NCBI RefSeq assembly: GCF_025698545.1 | Contig: NC_068575.1 | Coordinates: 47,005,980 to 47,069,979, forward strand | DNA length: 64,000 nucleotides | Source: Gossypium raimondii | Lineage: Eukaryota > Streptophyta > Magnoliopsida > Malvales > Malvaceae | Direction of reading: 5' to 3' | Shown here: positions 50,505 through 61,705 of the stretch, one piece after another | Numbering within the stretch: the stretch's first letter is position 1 | Layout: each line of letters opens with the position of its first letter | Position numbers and translations under genes: made by a program | Notes under the pieces: model-generated | Told to the model about the DNA's origin: nothing | What the model saw: the letters and a program-made list of their open reading frames with translations, nothing else | Database searches by the model: none

Positions 50505-51291
50505 CTGAATTTCGGATTAAGCATCCAATGAACAGGACCAAGGTTGGTGTTGAGGAGGTGTTACTTCTCTTGATCAATTAATTTATATTTTTATATTTTA
50601 AATGATTGTAACATAAAGTGTGTAAATATTCTGGTTTTGTTGGTCTTATGTTCCTAACTAACTTGTTCCCGTCCTAGGTTCTAGTTGATTTCTGATTACA
50701 ATAATGAAGTTTGAACACTAAATTCATGCCAGCCAGGTAAACCTTCCATTGGCCCTCCCCAAAGTGTTTATTTACATCACTTGCGTGAGACTGGTTTTTG
50801 CTTTATCTGTGTGCTAATTAGTGGATACCTAAGGAGCACTAAAGAACTCATAGGAATGCAAAAGAATAGCCTGATTTGATACCGTAGAGCTTGCAAATCA
50901 TTGATGTTTCTGTTATTTTATTTGTCATCAACAGAAAGCACTCAGCAAATATTTCTTATGGACTTGGTCTATATTGTGACCAATACAACTTGTTTTCTCA
51001 CATCAAATGCCTATTGACTGACATAATATCTGTTGTGATACTATCAAGGTAGAGAACTGACATCCCCTACTTCAGACTGCTTTCCCCAGCAATTTCAGAT
51101 CTTCAAGGTACGATGTTTGGCTTCCATATCTTGTTTAGTATTGGGGATATTACTTGGGGTGCCAAGATCTTGTTTATATCCATTATGTGTTTCTCCATTC
51201 AACCATGGAAAATATGGAGTCACTAAGAATGGTTGAAAGAATGAAATGTATAATGAAGTATGAACATGTCATCACTGATAGAGGAGGTCCT
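50505..51291. other. TNL 3' flank
   Basis: Probable 3' UTR and downstream DNA. No second NLR fragment or other gene is visible. Some TNL genes have introns in the 3' UTR, and splice-like words occur (for example CAAGGTACG at 51104-51112), but I cannot assign them. Confidence 0.4.
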
Positions 51292-51300
51292 CGGTTAAAC

Positions 51301-52826
51301 GGGTTTTTTACAAAAATATTATAAAAAAAATAAAAATTTACCAAAATATTACAACTTTTTTTTTATTTACCAAAATATTACAACTTTTTTTATTATTTAT
51401 CAAAATATATAAACTTTTTTTTATTTACCAAAATATATAAAAAAAAAACAAAAAAAAAAACTGACACAGCCTGATCACCCCAATGCCATTGGCGGCACCA
51501 AAGGTGCCAATGCCATTGGTGGCACCAATGTGCCAAAGGACTAAAATGTGACCACTTGTAGTTTCAAGGACCTGACATGCAAATTTACCATTTTAAATTT
51601 TGGAAGTGAATTGCTCCTGTTGTGCGCACTAAAAGTGAAATGTGGCTAATTGCCTTCTAAGCCCTCCTTATTTATTATTTACTTTTTATTCCCTTCAACT
51701 CACTTTTTTGTTTAATAAACAAGCCCTCAACCTATTTTTGTAGTTAAATAAGCTCTTAATCTATGATTTTTACTCATAAAAGCCATTTATTTTATTATTA
51801 AAGTAAATATATTTTACCTAAAGTAAAGCTATTTAAAAAGTATAAACTAATTAGCATTTTATGTATTATTTTAGTAATTTGATGAGAATAGTTTATTTAA
51901 AAATTTACTAAATTTGATGAGAATAGTTATAATTATACTTTATTTTTTCTATTTGGGTTACATTTATAGGTGATCGGTTTTATTATTACTTATAGTTAAG
52001 TGATAATTAAGATACTTAGAATTCTAATTAAGTAATAATTCTATTTTAATTTAATAAACTATTCTCATTTAATAACTATATTTTAAATTAATAGAAATAT
52101 TAGACATGCCTTATTGAAAACCGAAGTAATAATAAAAGCGATCACCTATAAATATAACCCAAATAGAAAAATAAAGTATAATTATAAACTATTCTCATCA
52201 AATTTACTAAATTTTTAAATAAACTATTCTCATCAAATTACGAAAATAATACTTAAAATGCTAATTAGTTTATACTTTTTAAATAGCTTTACTTTAGGTA
52301 AAATATATTTACTTTAATAATAAAATAAATGGCTTTTATGGGTAAAAATCATAGATTAAGAGCTTATTTAACTACAAAAATAGGTTAAGGGCTTGTTTAT
52401 TAAATAAAAAGTGAGTTGAAAGGAATAAAAAGTAAATAATAAATAAGGAGGACTTAGAAGGCAATTAGCCACATTTTAATTTTATTGCGCACAACAGGAG
52501 CAATTCACTTTCAAAATTTAAAATGGTAAATTTCATGTCAGGTCCTTGAAACTACAAGTGGTCACATTTTAGTCCTTTGGCACATTGGTACCGCCAATGG
52601 CATTGGCACCATTGGTGCCGCCAATGGCATTGGCACCTTTGGTGCCGCCAATGGCATTGGGGTGATCAGGCTGTGTCAGTTTTTTTTTTGATATATTTTG
52701 GTAAATAAAAAAATATTTATATATTTTGGTAAATAAAAAAAAAGTTGTAATATTTTGGTAAATAAAAAAAAGTTGTAATGTTTTGGTAAATTTTTATTTT
52801 TTTTATAATATTTTTGTAAAAAACCC
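51301..52826. mobile_element. long-armed foldback MULE-like element (1526 bp)
   Basis: The left arm (51301-51991) and right arm (52124-52826) are inverted copies of about 0.7 kb with high but not perfect identity, separated by ~130 bases. Ends are GGGTTTTTTAC and GTAAAAAACCC. Flanks are CGGTTAAAC (51292-51300) and CAGTTAAAC (52827-52835), a 9-bp target duplication with one difference, as for Mutator-like elements. No transposase is encoded. Within each arm is a set of GCCAATGCCATTGG...GGTGCC units (51480-51535; 52585-52665). A transcript across it would fold into a long hairpin. Confidence 0.85.
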
Positions 52827-52835
52827 CAGTTAAAC

Positions 52836-54147
52836 ATATGTATTAGGAAAACCAGTGACTCAACCATTCTTTTCTTGTATAAATGTACTTGTGTTGTGTA
52901 GAAAAGTCAAACCTTGAGCCTGCAAGGGCGCACCAAAAAGAGCCTATACAAAAATGTTGGGTGTCACTTGAAGCTAAAATGTATTGGATTGTATTATCAT
53001 TCATGTATATATGCCACCTTTGCATTTCACCTTTTAGTGATTGTTGATGTCTTACTCACATGTGAACCTTAACAATTCTTGTCATTTACTTGTGGGGGAT
53101 TGATCAGCTCCCCGTGCGAGTAAAGCTGTCAATGCATCCTTGGTCCAGCAGTCAATTTTCCATCATTTGTGCGTTGGGGTCGTCTCAATGCACTTTAGTC
53201 TCACCAATCAACTTTGCATCTCATGTGTGCTTGGGTTTTCTGCAATTTGGTCACAGGTTGTATCTGTACATCGTCTTCTTTGGTTTTCCAATAATACCAT
53301 CGCATCTAAATCAAGCCTTCCACTCTGAATACTATTTTTTTGGAAGAAAAGTCAAACCTTGGGTCTATGGGAGCACATCAGAAAGAGTCCATACATAAAT
53401 GTCAGGCACAACTTGAACCCAAAGAAAGATTATCGGTTTTCTTCTTTTTGATTATTTATCATATTTATTACTTATTTAACATGAAAATGTATTTTCTTGT
53501 AATATTTAAAAATATTTTAATTTAAATAGGTCGATCAACCTGCTTAGACTTGTATATACTTCAATACTTTACAGTGCACTATCTGACTTAAAGGATCATA
53601 GAATCCGAATCGTCCATTGAAATTCGAACCGTCTTGCACCGTGGTTCTTTTTTTTTTTTTTGATTAATGGAGGAGCGGGATAATATTTCTTAGGTGGTGG
53701 ATGTGGAACAATTCTAATAATTTTGCTTCTCTCAGCCCAATTTGGTATATGTTAAAAAGGTAAAAATGTAAAATTGCATCATAGAATAAATCTTGAATTC
53801 TTTTAAAATTTTATAATTATTAAAAGGTAAGATAATAATCATACCCTTGATATAATATATTTGTTGTATATTGAAATTGTGTATTATATATTAATTAGGG
53901 CAGAGATGAATTTATACAACCGTGAAAGTTTTAATAATTTTCAAGATATCATCCATAACAGGCAGAGTGGATTTGGTAACAGCTAATTCATTGTCGTTTC
54001 TAATTTAATTAATAACTACAATATGTATAAAAATAAAAATTAAAATTAAAATAAATTCAAAGAGAATTCATATATAAAACTTTCTCCTTATTATTAAAGT
54101 TGAATTTAAAATAAATTGTGGAAACTTTTGGATATACTAAAATGTGA
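52836..54147. other. intergenic DNA with a diverged direct repeat
   Basis: A phrase starting AGAAAAGTCAAACCTTG and ending near CACTTGAA / CAACTTGAA occurs at about 52900-52975 and again at about 53345-53420, 445 bases apart. The two copies are moderately diverged and could be short terminal repeats of an old TRIM-like element; that is not established. No gene seen. Confidence 0.35.
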
Positions 54148-54473
54148 TTATAAAATTCTCAGGAATTCAATCCTATCATTAAGCAATAGCAAATAAGGTT
54201 TACAGAAAACATAATACCAATGGCTAAAAGACTTTGTTAAGTAATAACAAGCAATTATTTGCTTCAGCAGCATTTTAACAAGGGCTGGTCCTGCAGCATC
54301 CCCACCGAGGCTACAAACTCCATTCCTTAGCCTGCATCTGTCCTCAAGCATTGGTGTGTACTGCCAGTGGAAGAGGTGCCATTTTCTATTTAAGCCACTC
54401 TGCAATGTAGTGTCCCGTTCACAACATAAACCAACTAGTCTTCCGTTTACCAGCAGAAGTTGGAGCTGAAAAC
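54148..54473 (-). pseudogene. exon-like open segment, unrecognised
   Basis: A minus-strand open stretch of about 108 codons follows a good splice acceptor (TTGTTTTCAG, ending at 54474). It begins LQLLLVNGRLVGLCCERDTT and continues through HLFHWQYTPMLEDRCRLRNG and SLGGDAAGPALVKMLLKQ before losing gene-like composition. The first ~75 residues look like a real coding exon by residue mix and lack of low complexity. I do not recognise the family. No further exons are visible on either side, so it may be a last exon whose gene is gone, or a captured fragment. Confidence 0.3.
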
Positions 54474-54479
54474 AATACA

Positions 54480-55411
54480 ATCGTTTCGGTCAATGATACA
54501 GACTGCTCCTCCCATACTACGCTACGTATTAAGGAACTGTATGGTTAAACATATACCTGTTTCACTAATGATACATTCTGCTCTTCACAAATTCATTTTC
54601 ATTAAAAAAAATGTTTATTTGACATGTTCAAATTCAAAATTTTGGAATTTAATCCTTATATTTTTATTTTAGGAATTTAGTCCCATTACTTTTTATATTT
54701 CAGGTTTCAAAATTTAGGGGCAACTATTAACGGTGTTAAAATCATTTTTTAGCTACATGACTATTAAGTAAGTATATTTTTTATTTTAAAATGTCACACT
54801 AACAAATTTAACCAAAAAAATTAACAGGATTAAATCTCTGAAAACAAAAGTATAAGAACTAAATTCTAAATTTGTGAAACATATTTTAACAAAAAATAAT
54901 AATTAGTTTAAATTCAATACAATTTTGTCCAATTTAAATTTAGCAAGATTAGGTATTATAATATGTGTGCATTTCGTTTTCTTTTTATTCGACACAATGC
55001 ATTTGCATGGTGTTATTTGAGTAAAAAAGAAGAATTTTTAAAAATATTTATCGGATAAAAATAATTGATGGAAGTACTATTATAGCCTTTGTCCGTGATT
55101 ACAGAGTGTTAGTAGCGACATTAGTTTTAAGTCATTGACCAATCAATCCCAAGTTTGCTGCTATGTAATGTCCTCGTTGGATATCCCATGGTCTCTCTTA
55201 CTTGGCACCAGTTTGGAGTTTGGCATTTGGGCTCCAATTTTCAACTTAAAAAAAAAAGTCCATTTTTATTTAATATTTTTCAAATAATGACAAAATAAAT
55301 CAGGAAAACGAATGTAAGAGTCATTGAGGTTAGGTTCCCTTATTTCTATGCCAGAAATTTACTTCTCCTGACTTCCTCACCAAGAACAGAGATAAATCCT
55401 TTGAATCTAAG
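54480..55411. other. intergenic DNA and F-box gene leader
   Basis: The first ~600 bases are AT-rich with generic repeat phrases (ATTTAGTCCC, TTAACGGTGTTAAAA). The last ~80-100 bases are the likely 5' leader exon of the F-box gene, ending at the donor AAG|GTAACC (55411/55412). Confidence 0.4.
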
Positions 55412-55935
55412 GTAACCCATCTAAATATTCTCCCAAGATTCAAACTTTTTCTATCTTTGCTTCTATCGTTCATTGATTTTAACTCAATGCTTCCACCAGT
55501 TGTTTGAATTATTGTTTTCTGTTTACATGATTATCATGCCTGGATCTGATTTAAAGGTTTTATTTTTTTTTATTCCAACTGAAGAGCTGGAGTTGTTCAG
55601 TTATCTATTGTATTGATTGGGTTTTTGTGATTTGCTGTGTTCTACTTGATTTTATTTCATCGTTTTTAGCTTGAAAGCTAGGATCTTTGGGTGAATAAAG
55701 ACTTGAATTTGAGCATTGAGCTTGGTTTTTAGATATGAAACAACATTGGGTTGCTTTGCTTTTCGTGAATGAATAGCTATGGGTGGTCTTGACTGTTAAG
55801 CAATTGGCTGCTCGGTACTTGAATACATTGTTTAAGCTTGAAAGTTAGGATTTTGGTGTAGGTGTTAATAGCTTTTTTCTTTTTAACTATTTAGTTATTT
55901 ATCTTAAATAAAAGCAACAAAATTGGTTTGCTTAG
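55412..55935 (+). other. probable 5'-UTR intron of the F-box/kelch gene
   Basis: Donor AAG|GTAACC at 55412 and acceptor TTTGCTTAG at 55935, 12 bases before the ATG at 55948. The interval is T-rich, as plant introns are. A leader intron is common in this type of single-coding-exon gene; here it is inferred from the sites only. Confidence 0.5.
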
Positions 55936-55947
55936 GTTTGAGGATTC

Positions 55948-57264
55948 ATGACTATGGATGCTGCTGCGGAATCATCTGAATCTAGATTATCCAGTTCCCA
56001 GTTAAACAAAAACAAGCCTTTTCACAATGATGAGAGTTGTCCTAAAGAAGTATTACCTGTTAGGGGTTGCGGGTCGAGGAATACAAGCCCATCAGGTCGG
56101 ATAGGATCGAGGAACACTAGTCCGTCTAGGCAGAAGGTGGTAAAGACTAAACCACGGGGTTTAGATGAGGAGACGGTTGCTACATTTGGTAAGGCAGTTC
56201 ATCCTGATGTTCAAATGGAAGATAACATATGGGCAATGTTGCCTGAGGACTTATTTAATGAAATTTTGGCAAGGGTTCCCCCATTTATGATATTCCGGCT
56301 TCGTTCAGTTTGTAAAAGATGGAATTCAATACTTCAAGATAATAGTTTTCTCAAGTTTCACTCAGAAGTGCCATCTCATGGGCCATGTCTACTTACATTT
56401 TGGAAGAACTCACAGACTCCGCAATGCTCAGTTTTTAGTTTGCCATTAAAAACATGGTATAGAATTCCATTCAATTTTTTGCCTCAGTGGGCCTTCTGGT
56501 TGGTCGGCTCTTCAGGTGGACTAGTTTGCTTTTCTGGACTTGATGGTCTAATTTTCAGAGCTCTAGTATGTAATCCTCTTACACAAACTTGGAGAACACT
56601 GCCAAGCATGAATTATAACCAGCAAAGACAGTTGATTATGGTCGTGGATCGAACAGACAAATCATTTAAAGTTATAGCCACTAGTGATATTTATGGTGAC
56701 AAGTCACTGCCTACTGAAGTATATGACTCAAAGATTGATAAGTGGACGGTCCACCAGATAATGCCTGCAGTAAATCTGTGCTCCTCAAAGATGGCATATT
56801 GTGACTCCAGGTTATATTTGGAAACCCTTTCACCCCTTGGCTTGATGATGTATCGTCTTGACTCTGGATATTGGGAGCATATTCCAGCAAAGTTCCCTAG
56901 ATCTTTGCTAGATGGTTATTTGGTTGCCGGGACACAGAAGCGCCTGTTTCTGGTTGGAAGAATTGGTCTTTATAGTACCCTACAAAGTATGAGAATTTGG
57001 GAATTGGATCATGCTAAGATTATGTGGGTGGAGATAAGTAGAATGCCACCTAAATATTTTCGAGCTTTGTTGAGACTATCAGCAGAGAGATTTGAGTGCT
57101 TCGGACAGGATAATCTTATCTGCTTCACATCTTGGAACCAAGGGAAGGGCCTAATTTATGATGTGGAAAAGAAGGTTTGGTCTTGGATTGCCGGCTGTGC
57201 TCTTCAGTCATACAACAGTCAGGTTTGCTTCTATGAGCCAAGATTTGATGCCTCTGTCCACTGA
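55948..57264 (+). CDS. F-box/kelch-repeat protein (At5g15710-like)
   Basis: Single coding exon of 438 residues. An N-terminal low-complexity Ser/Arg/Pro region has two copies of GSRNTSPS (about 42-49 and 53-60). An F-box follows at about 96-135 ([20 protein letters not shown] through [13 protein letters not shown]). The remainder has kelch-like features: [48 protein letters not shown], and a WSWIAGC end. Length and order match the conserved plant F-box/kelch protein At5g15710, which is near 450 residues. By family it is the substrate-binding subunit of an SCF ubiquitin ligase; the substrate is unknown. The first ATG is used; it is preceded by a probable leader intron. Confidence 0.88.
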   Translation: MTMDAAAESSESRLSSSQLNKNKPFHNDESCPKEVLPVRGCGSRNTSPSGRIGSRNTSPSRQKVVKTKPRGLDEETVATFGKAVHPDVQMEDNIWAMLPEDLFNEILARVPPFMIFRLRSVCKRWNSILQDNSFLKFHSEVPSHGPCLLTFWKNSQTPQCSVFSLPLKTWYRIPFNFLPQWAFWLVGSSGGLVCFSGLDGLIFRALVCNPLTQTWRTLPSMNYNQQRQLIMVVDRTDKSFKVIATSDIYGDKSLPTEVYDSKIDKWTVHQIMPAVNLCSSKMAYCDSRLYLETLSPLGLMMYRLDSGYWEHIPAKFPRSLLDGYLVAGTQKRLFLVGRIGLYSTLQSMRIWELDHAKIMWVEISRMPPKYFRALLRLSAERFECFGQDNLICFTSWNQGKGLIYDVEKKVWSWIAGCALQSYNSQVCFYEPRFDASVH

Positions 57265-59660
57265 GCTGGAAAATTTCCTTTTGAGATGACCTGTTGAGAG
57301 GTTAACTTGTGGCCAGTAGTTCCTATTTCTTTGTAAGAAAGATGATATCTTCTTTCACACCATCCTTTTTCCTGCTTCCTGCACATATTTTGACGGGAAT
57401 TACTTCTCTGCTGTTGGCGGATTGTGCCACCAAGTGATCCTTGCTACTGCATCAGCATCGTGAACATATCCTTTTCAAGCTATTTACATCACCAATTTTT
57501 AGGCACTTGGTGATATCATTCCATACCTGGACTGAATGAGGCACATTGACACCGGGCTGGGTTGTACTTCAATAACTAGATGAGGGCTGAACTCCTTAAA
57601 GGTGTATATCATGGGACTAAAAGAATTGTAAGAATTTTTGCACTGGCCTTTGCGTACTAATTTAACTCTAATGTTATTTTACTTTTGTTGCCTGTCGATT
57701 TATGTCATAGTGGCTGATGTATGTCATTCTGCTGACTTCATCACAGCTTGTACACTTTGTACTTTCAATGCTCTTAACTCTCCTCTTAGTGATTGAGAAG
57801 CTCTTCTGGACCCTCTTTACTTTTGTTCTCCTTAAATAAATCTATTACGGGTGTTTGAATTCTTTATAGAGGTAATATGATATAAATTTACCACAAATAA
57901 AATAATAAATTGGTGTTTTTCATGATCTTCAAATTTGATTTGGAGCATCCTTGGGTTATATACTGTCATTGTTTCTCATGAAAAAAACAAAGAAAAATTG
58001 AAACACTTGAATTTGGTTATGTTTTGTGAAGAGTTAATCCAATCTTGTGCTTACTATGAACCGACAAAAGATAAATTGTATGCTGTCTTTTGTTGCACTG
58101 GATGAATCAACATTGTGCATTGTCCTTTTAGATTATTCAGCCTAGCAATTTTTAGGAGTTTATTTTTAACTAATTGGAAATGTTAAGGTCATGTTCCCCT
58201 GAAATATGTTGGACACTCACACGTGAAAATATTTTAACTGGTACTGCATCTGTTTTTAATCATTAAGCAAGCCTGTTAGCTTCTATTTTACCTTGATGGT
58301 TAGTTTCAGTAATGCTCCTTGCTTGCTGCTGGACGGTCGCCCTTTATTCTTGCTTAATTGATGATCCACATGTTCTTAAAGTGACTTAAAAATAAGAATA
58401 TGCTTATAAAGCCAACAGGAGCAATTAATTCGTTTTCCAGAATCGGGATTTGGTTTTGGTGAGGCTGAGAGCTAGTAATAGAATTTGGCTAGTTTTTATT
58501 ATTCTGCACATAGCAGTCTTAGGCAGCTTCACCAACAAGGAAAACATTGAAACTGCAGAAACGTTGATATTCCATGTAAAATTTTCCATAGTTTGCAGTC
58601 TGATGACTCTCATGCATTGCATCTGATGTCAATTGATGAGGCAGTTTCATTTACAAATTTCAACTGCATTGCCCGTTTGAGTTGAATGAACAATAATGTG
58701 TTGATTCTGGTTTCAGCATGGTTGCTGCTGAAGAAGGTAAGTTCTTCTTCATTACCTCCTATGAACAGCAACAGGCTTTGATTACATGTGAAAATGAAAC
58801 TTCAGATCTGGTGCTAAAGGGGTTGTATCAATTCATTATCACCATTAATCGGTGATAGGTTACAAACTAAATAAATTGCAAGAGATGCTAGTTGTTATAT
58901 CCTGCTCCTGTACGGTAGCATATTAAGAATGCTTTAAATTTGAGAACATTTGTTGATTTGGGTTAAGCTGTTGTAATAGTATAACATATTAATATTTTCT
59001 TTGCCCGTGGGTAACTGGAAATCCGCGTTGTTGCTGCAGTGACTTGAATGTGTTGCATAAGTAATAGTGAGGAACATCGTGCCGAGGATTGTGTTTTGAA
59101 CCACATATAGAAAGATTATAACCGTGTTGAATATTGAAGTATAGATGCATCATCAAAAGAAGCTGACAGGTTCTCATTAAACTGACGGACATAGTCTGTT
59201 GCTGTTGCTGGTTACCCTAGGATGAAGCTCCAGAGTGTTATTACTGCAACTGGAACTACTTCTGGGCCATCTGGTTTGACCTTCTTGTTAAGTGGTTGAG
59301 CTAAATGATGACTTTGTTGCAGTGTGGGATTACTTGGCTTACCTTATTCTGAATTCTGAAACATCTTTGAAATGACCTTATCAAATAAAACAACATGATG
59401 GAGCAGAAATTGAAGTTTGAAAGGACTGCATGTACCATTCATCATCCTCTCAAACCATCACTTTTTCCATTTAGGTAGTTCATTTTTTTATGGTCAAAAG
59501 TGATAATTTAAGTAAAATGAGACGAAATTCATCATATAAGTAATATTTTTGCCAATTTTTTTGGTGAGAAAAGCAATATAAAACTCTTTCTTTTATCCTT
59601 TGTTCAAGTTGCTGAATTTTTGTTATTGTATATCCATAGCAGGGCAAAATATAGGAAGAA
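57265..59660. other. F-box 3' UTR and unassigned downstream DNA
   Basis: The 3' UTR probably ends by about 57850. The rest has moderate GC for this window but no convincing open frame. It holds a splice-bounded 20-base segment at 58717-58736. A minus-strand frame at 59480-59926 has no recognisable domain. Confidence 0.35.
58717..58736 (+). other. possible micro-exon
   Basis: A 20-base segment lies between a good acceptor (GGTTTCAG) and a consensus donor (AAG|GTAAGT). It could belong to a non-coding or alternative transcript downstream of the F-box gene. Only the splice motifs support it. Confidence 0.2.
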
Positions 59661-61431
59661 ATGGTTCCATTACAGTTTAATCCTAGGAATGATATTCCGT
59701 GTAATTCAGGGAAGATGGGTGATAAAATCGTAAATGGAAGATGGAAAGCTCCAAGATATTTCGTTGTAAAGGGAAGAAAATTTATTGTATTAAAGAAGAA
59801 ACAAAAAGGCAATCTAAAAGGAATCTTTTTATTTTCTTGGATTGCCAAATAATTTCTTGACAACCCCAAATTGATATAATTAATGTTAGTGTTATACATG
59901 TGACATTGTCGTTTGAAAGCAAGCAACTTATTTTACCCGGTTGAAAATCCAACATCAAAAACACCCACATTAAAACAATCGGAATTCTCCAAATTCCCTA
60001 CATACACAGACACAAGGATTCCAAATCATCTGGTGGATTAGTACAAGTAATAATAGAATCGATGCTCACTAACTAAAGATGAAACACACATGACATTGGT
60101 AAATGGAGCCATACTGTTTTTACAGGTGTCAAAATCTGGGCTTAATCTTCCTTAAAGTAAGAGATTAGGAGTGAGGTTGCATATTTTCAATATTTGATGC
60201 TAATTTGTAGTAAAACTAAAGTATAACATTGAGGGTGACGTTGAAACGGGAGCCCTTGCAGAGGTATCGAACATACTATCACCCATTATCTTCAATTATA
60301 GTATTAAATTGTTTTAAAGGAAATAATGAATAGCAAAAAGATATTAGAAGTCTTTTTCTGATAGTTGAAATTGCAGTTTTGACTTTTTTTTTTTTGAGGC
60401 AACAAAACAAAGTAACCATCCTTTCCTTTTATTGAAATTGTAAAATGTTTTGAATTGTTTAATTCAAAAAAAAAAAGATTGATACACACAACATGAATTA
60501 TGGAAAACCAAAATCAACAATATATAGTTTTCATAATTACTTCTAAAAATTTCTTAAAAATTCAGGGTTATCTTTTTTCAATGGACCTTTAATTTTAAGA
60601 TAGTTTGTCTAAATTTGATATTAAATAGATGTAGTGCGCTTCAAAGTTCGTCTATACTTGATTTTGAATATAAGTTTAGAAAGTTTCTTATTTGGGATTC
60701 CTTGAGATTTGATGCAATGATCTTCAATACTTGATATTAGGTTGATGATGTTTATTTCAAGGGTCAACTGAGACTTAATCTTAAAAAAAAAAAAACAAAT
60801 TTTTACATTCTCTGTTTATGCAATCAAAAGAATGAGTTTAGTCATGAATAATGAGCTTAGCCTTCTTTTTGTTGCAAGATCAATGAACAACTTTTTTCAA
60901 AATTGATGTAGCGTTCTTCATAGCTTCTTTAGGTCTTCGACACTTACAATATTTTTGAGATTTTGGAGAGTGAGAAAGCTTCAAATATTCAAAACCTTCT
61001 CTTCAAGCTTCAATTTTTAAACTCTTGGGCTTCCGAATTTTTAAAGTTTGGAGGTGACATTTTTTTATAATGTTAAAGAGAGGGTTCTTGTGGAACATGA
61101 TATCTTCAAATGAATAATTATAATGACTAAATATTTTTATTTATTATTTATTTTATAATTAATTATATTAATTAAAGATGGTATAATTTTTATTATTTAT
61201 TTCTTGATTAATTTAAATTAATTAGAGATAAAATAACTCTTAAAAATATGAATCCTGTAAAAGAGTTCTAAAAATTATTTTTATTTATCTCTTATGATTG
61301 AAATAAAATTATTTATATTTTAAATATTTATTTCAATTTTAATAGTGTATTTAATTTGTAAAAATATTTATAAAGTTAAAAAAATTAAGCAGTTTTAAAA
61401 TTTACAATAACTTATTATGTAAATTTGTAAG
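59661..61431. other. AT-rich intergenic DNA
   Basis: A 63-codon ATG frame at 59661-59852 (MVPLQFNPRNDIP...) has no recognisable domain and I do not call it a gene. From 60000 on there are T-rich stretches and long AT-rich blocks (61080-61430) with no gene. Confidence 0.35.
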
Positions 61432-61705
61432 TCGTAATATGGCCTAAATTCAAGGTTATCGGAATAGTGGTTTCGTAACCATAAATCCGATTTAAAGAGA
61501 AATTTATTTTAATATTTTTGCATGAATATTGGTATGATAGGAAAATCGTATGAAAATATCAATAGAAAAATTTTACCGATTTAGTGGTTAGTTAGAAAAA
61601 GAAATTATTGAAGAAATTGGGTAAAAATAAGGTATCGAGACTTCAATCTCATAAAAACGAGTCAAAAATATTTTTATAAATATTTATGAAGTGTTAGTAA
61701 TATTT
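61432..61705 (+). mobile_element. 5' LTR fragment of a Ty3/gypsy element
   Basis: From about 61432 the text GGCCTAAATTCAAGGTTATC, AATAGTGGTTTCGTAACC and GTATCGAGAC resembles the start of a gypsy (Tekay/Del-type) LTR. It breaks off abruptly at about 61705, where the reverse-transcriptase reading frame begins. The rest of the LTR, gag, protease and the first half of the reverse transcriptase are missing. Confidence 0.5.

Noticed and set aside
59480..59926. 148-codon minus-strand frame
   Set aside because: Composition like translated AT-rich DNA, no domain, no splice or promoter support.
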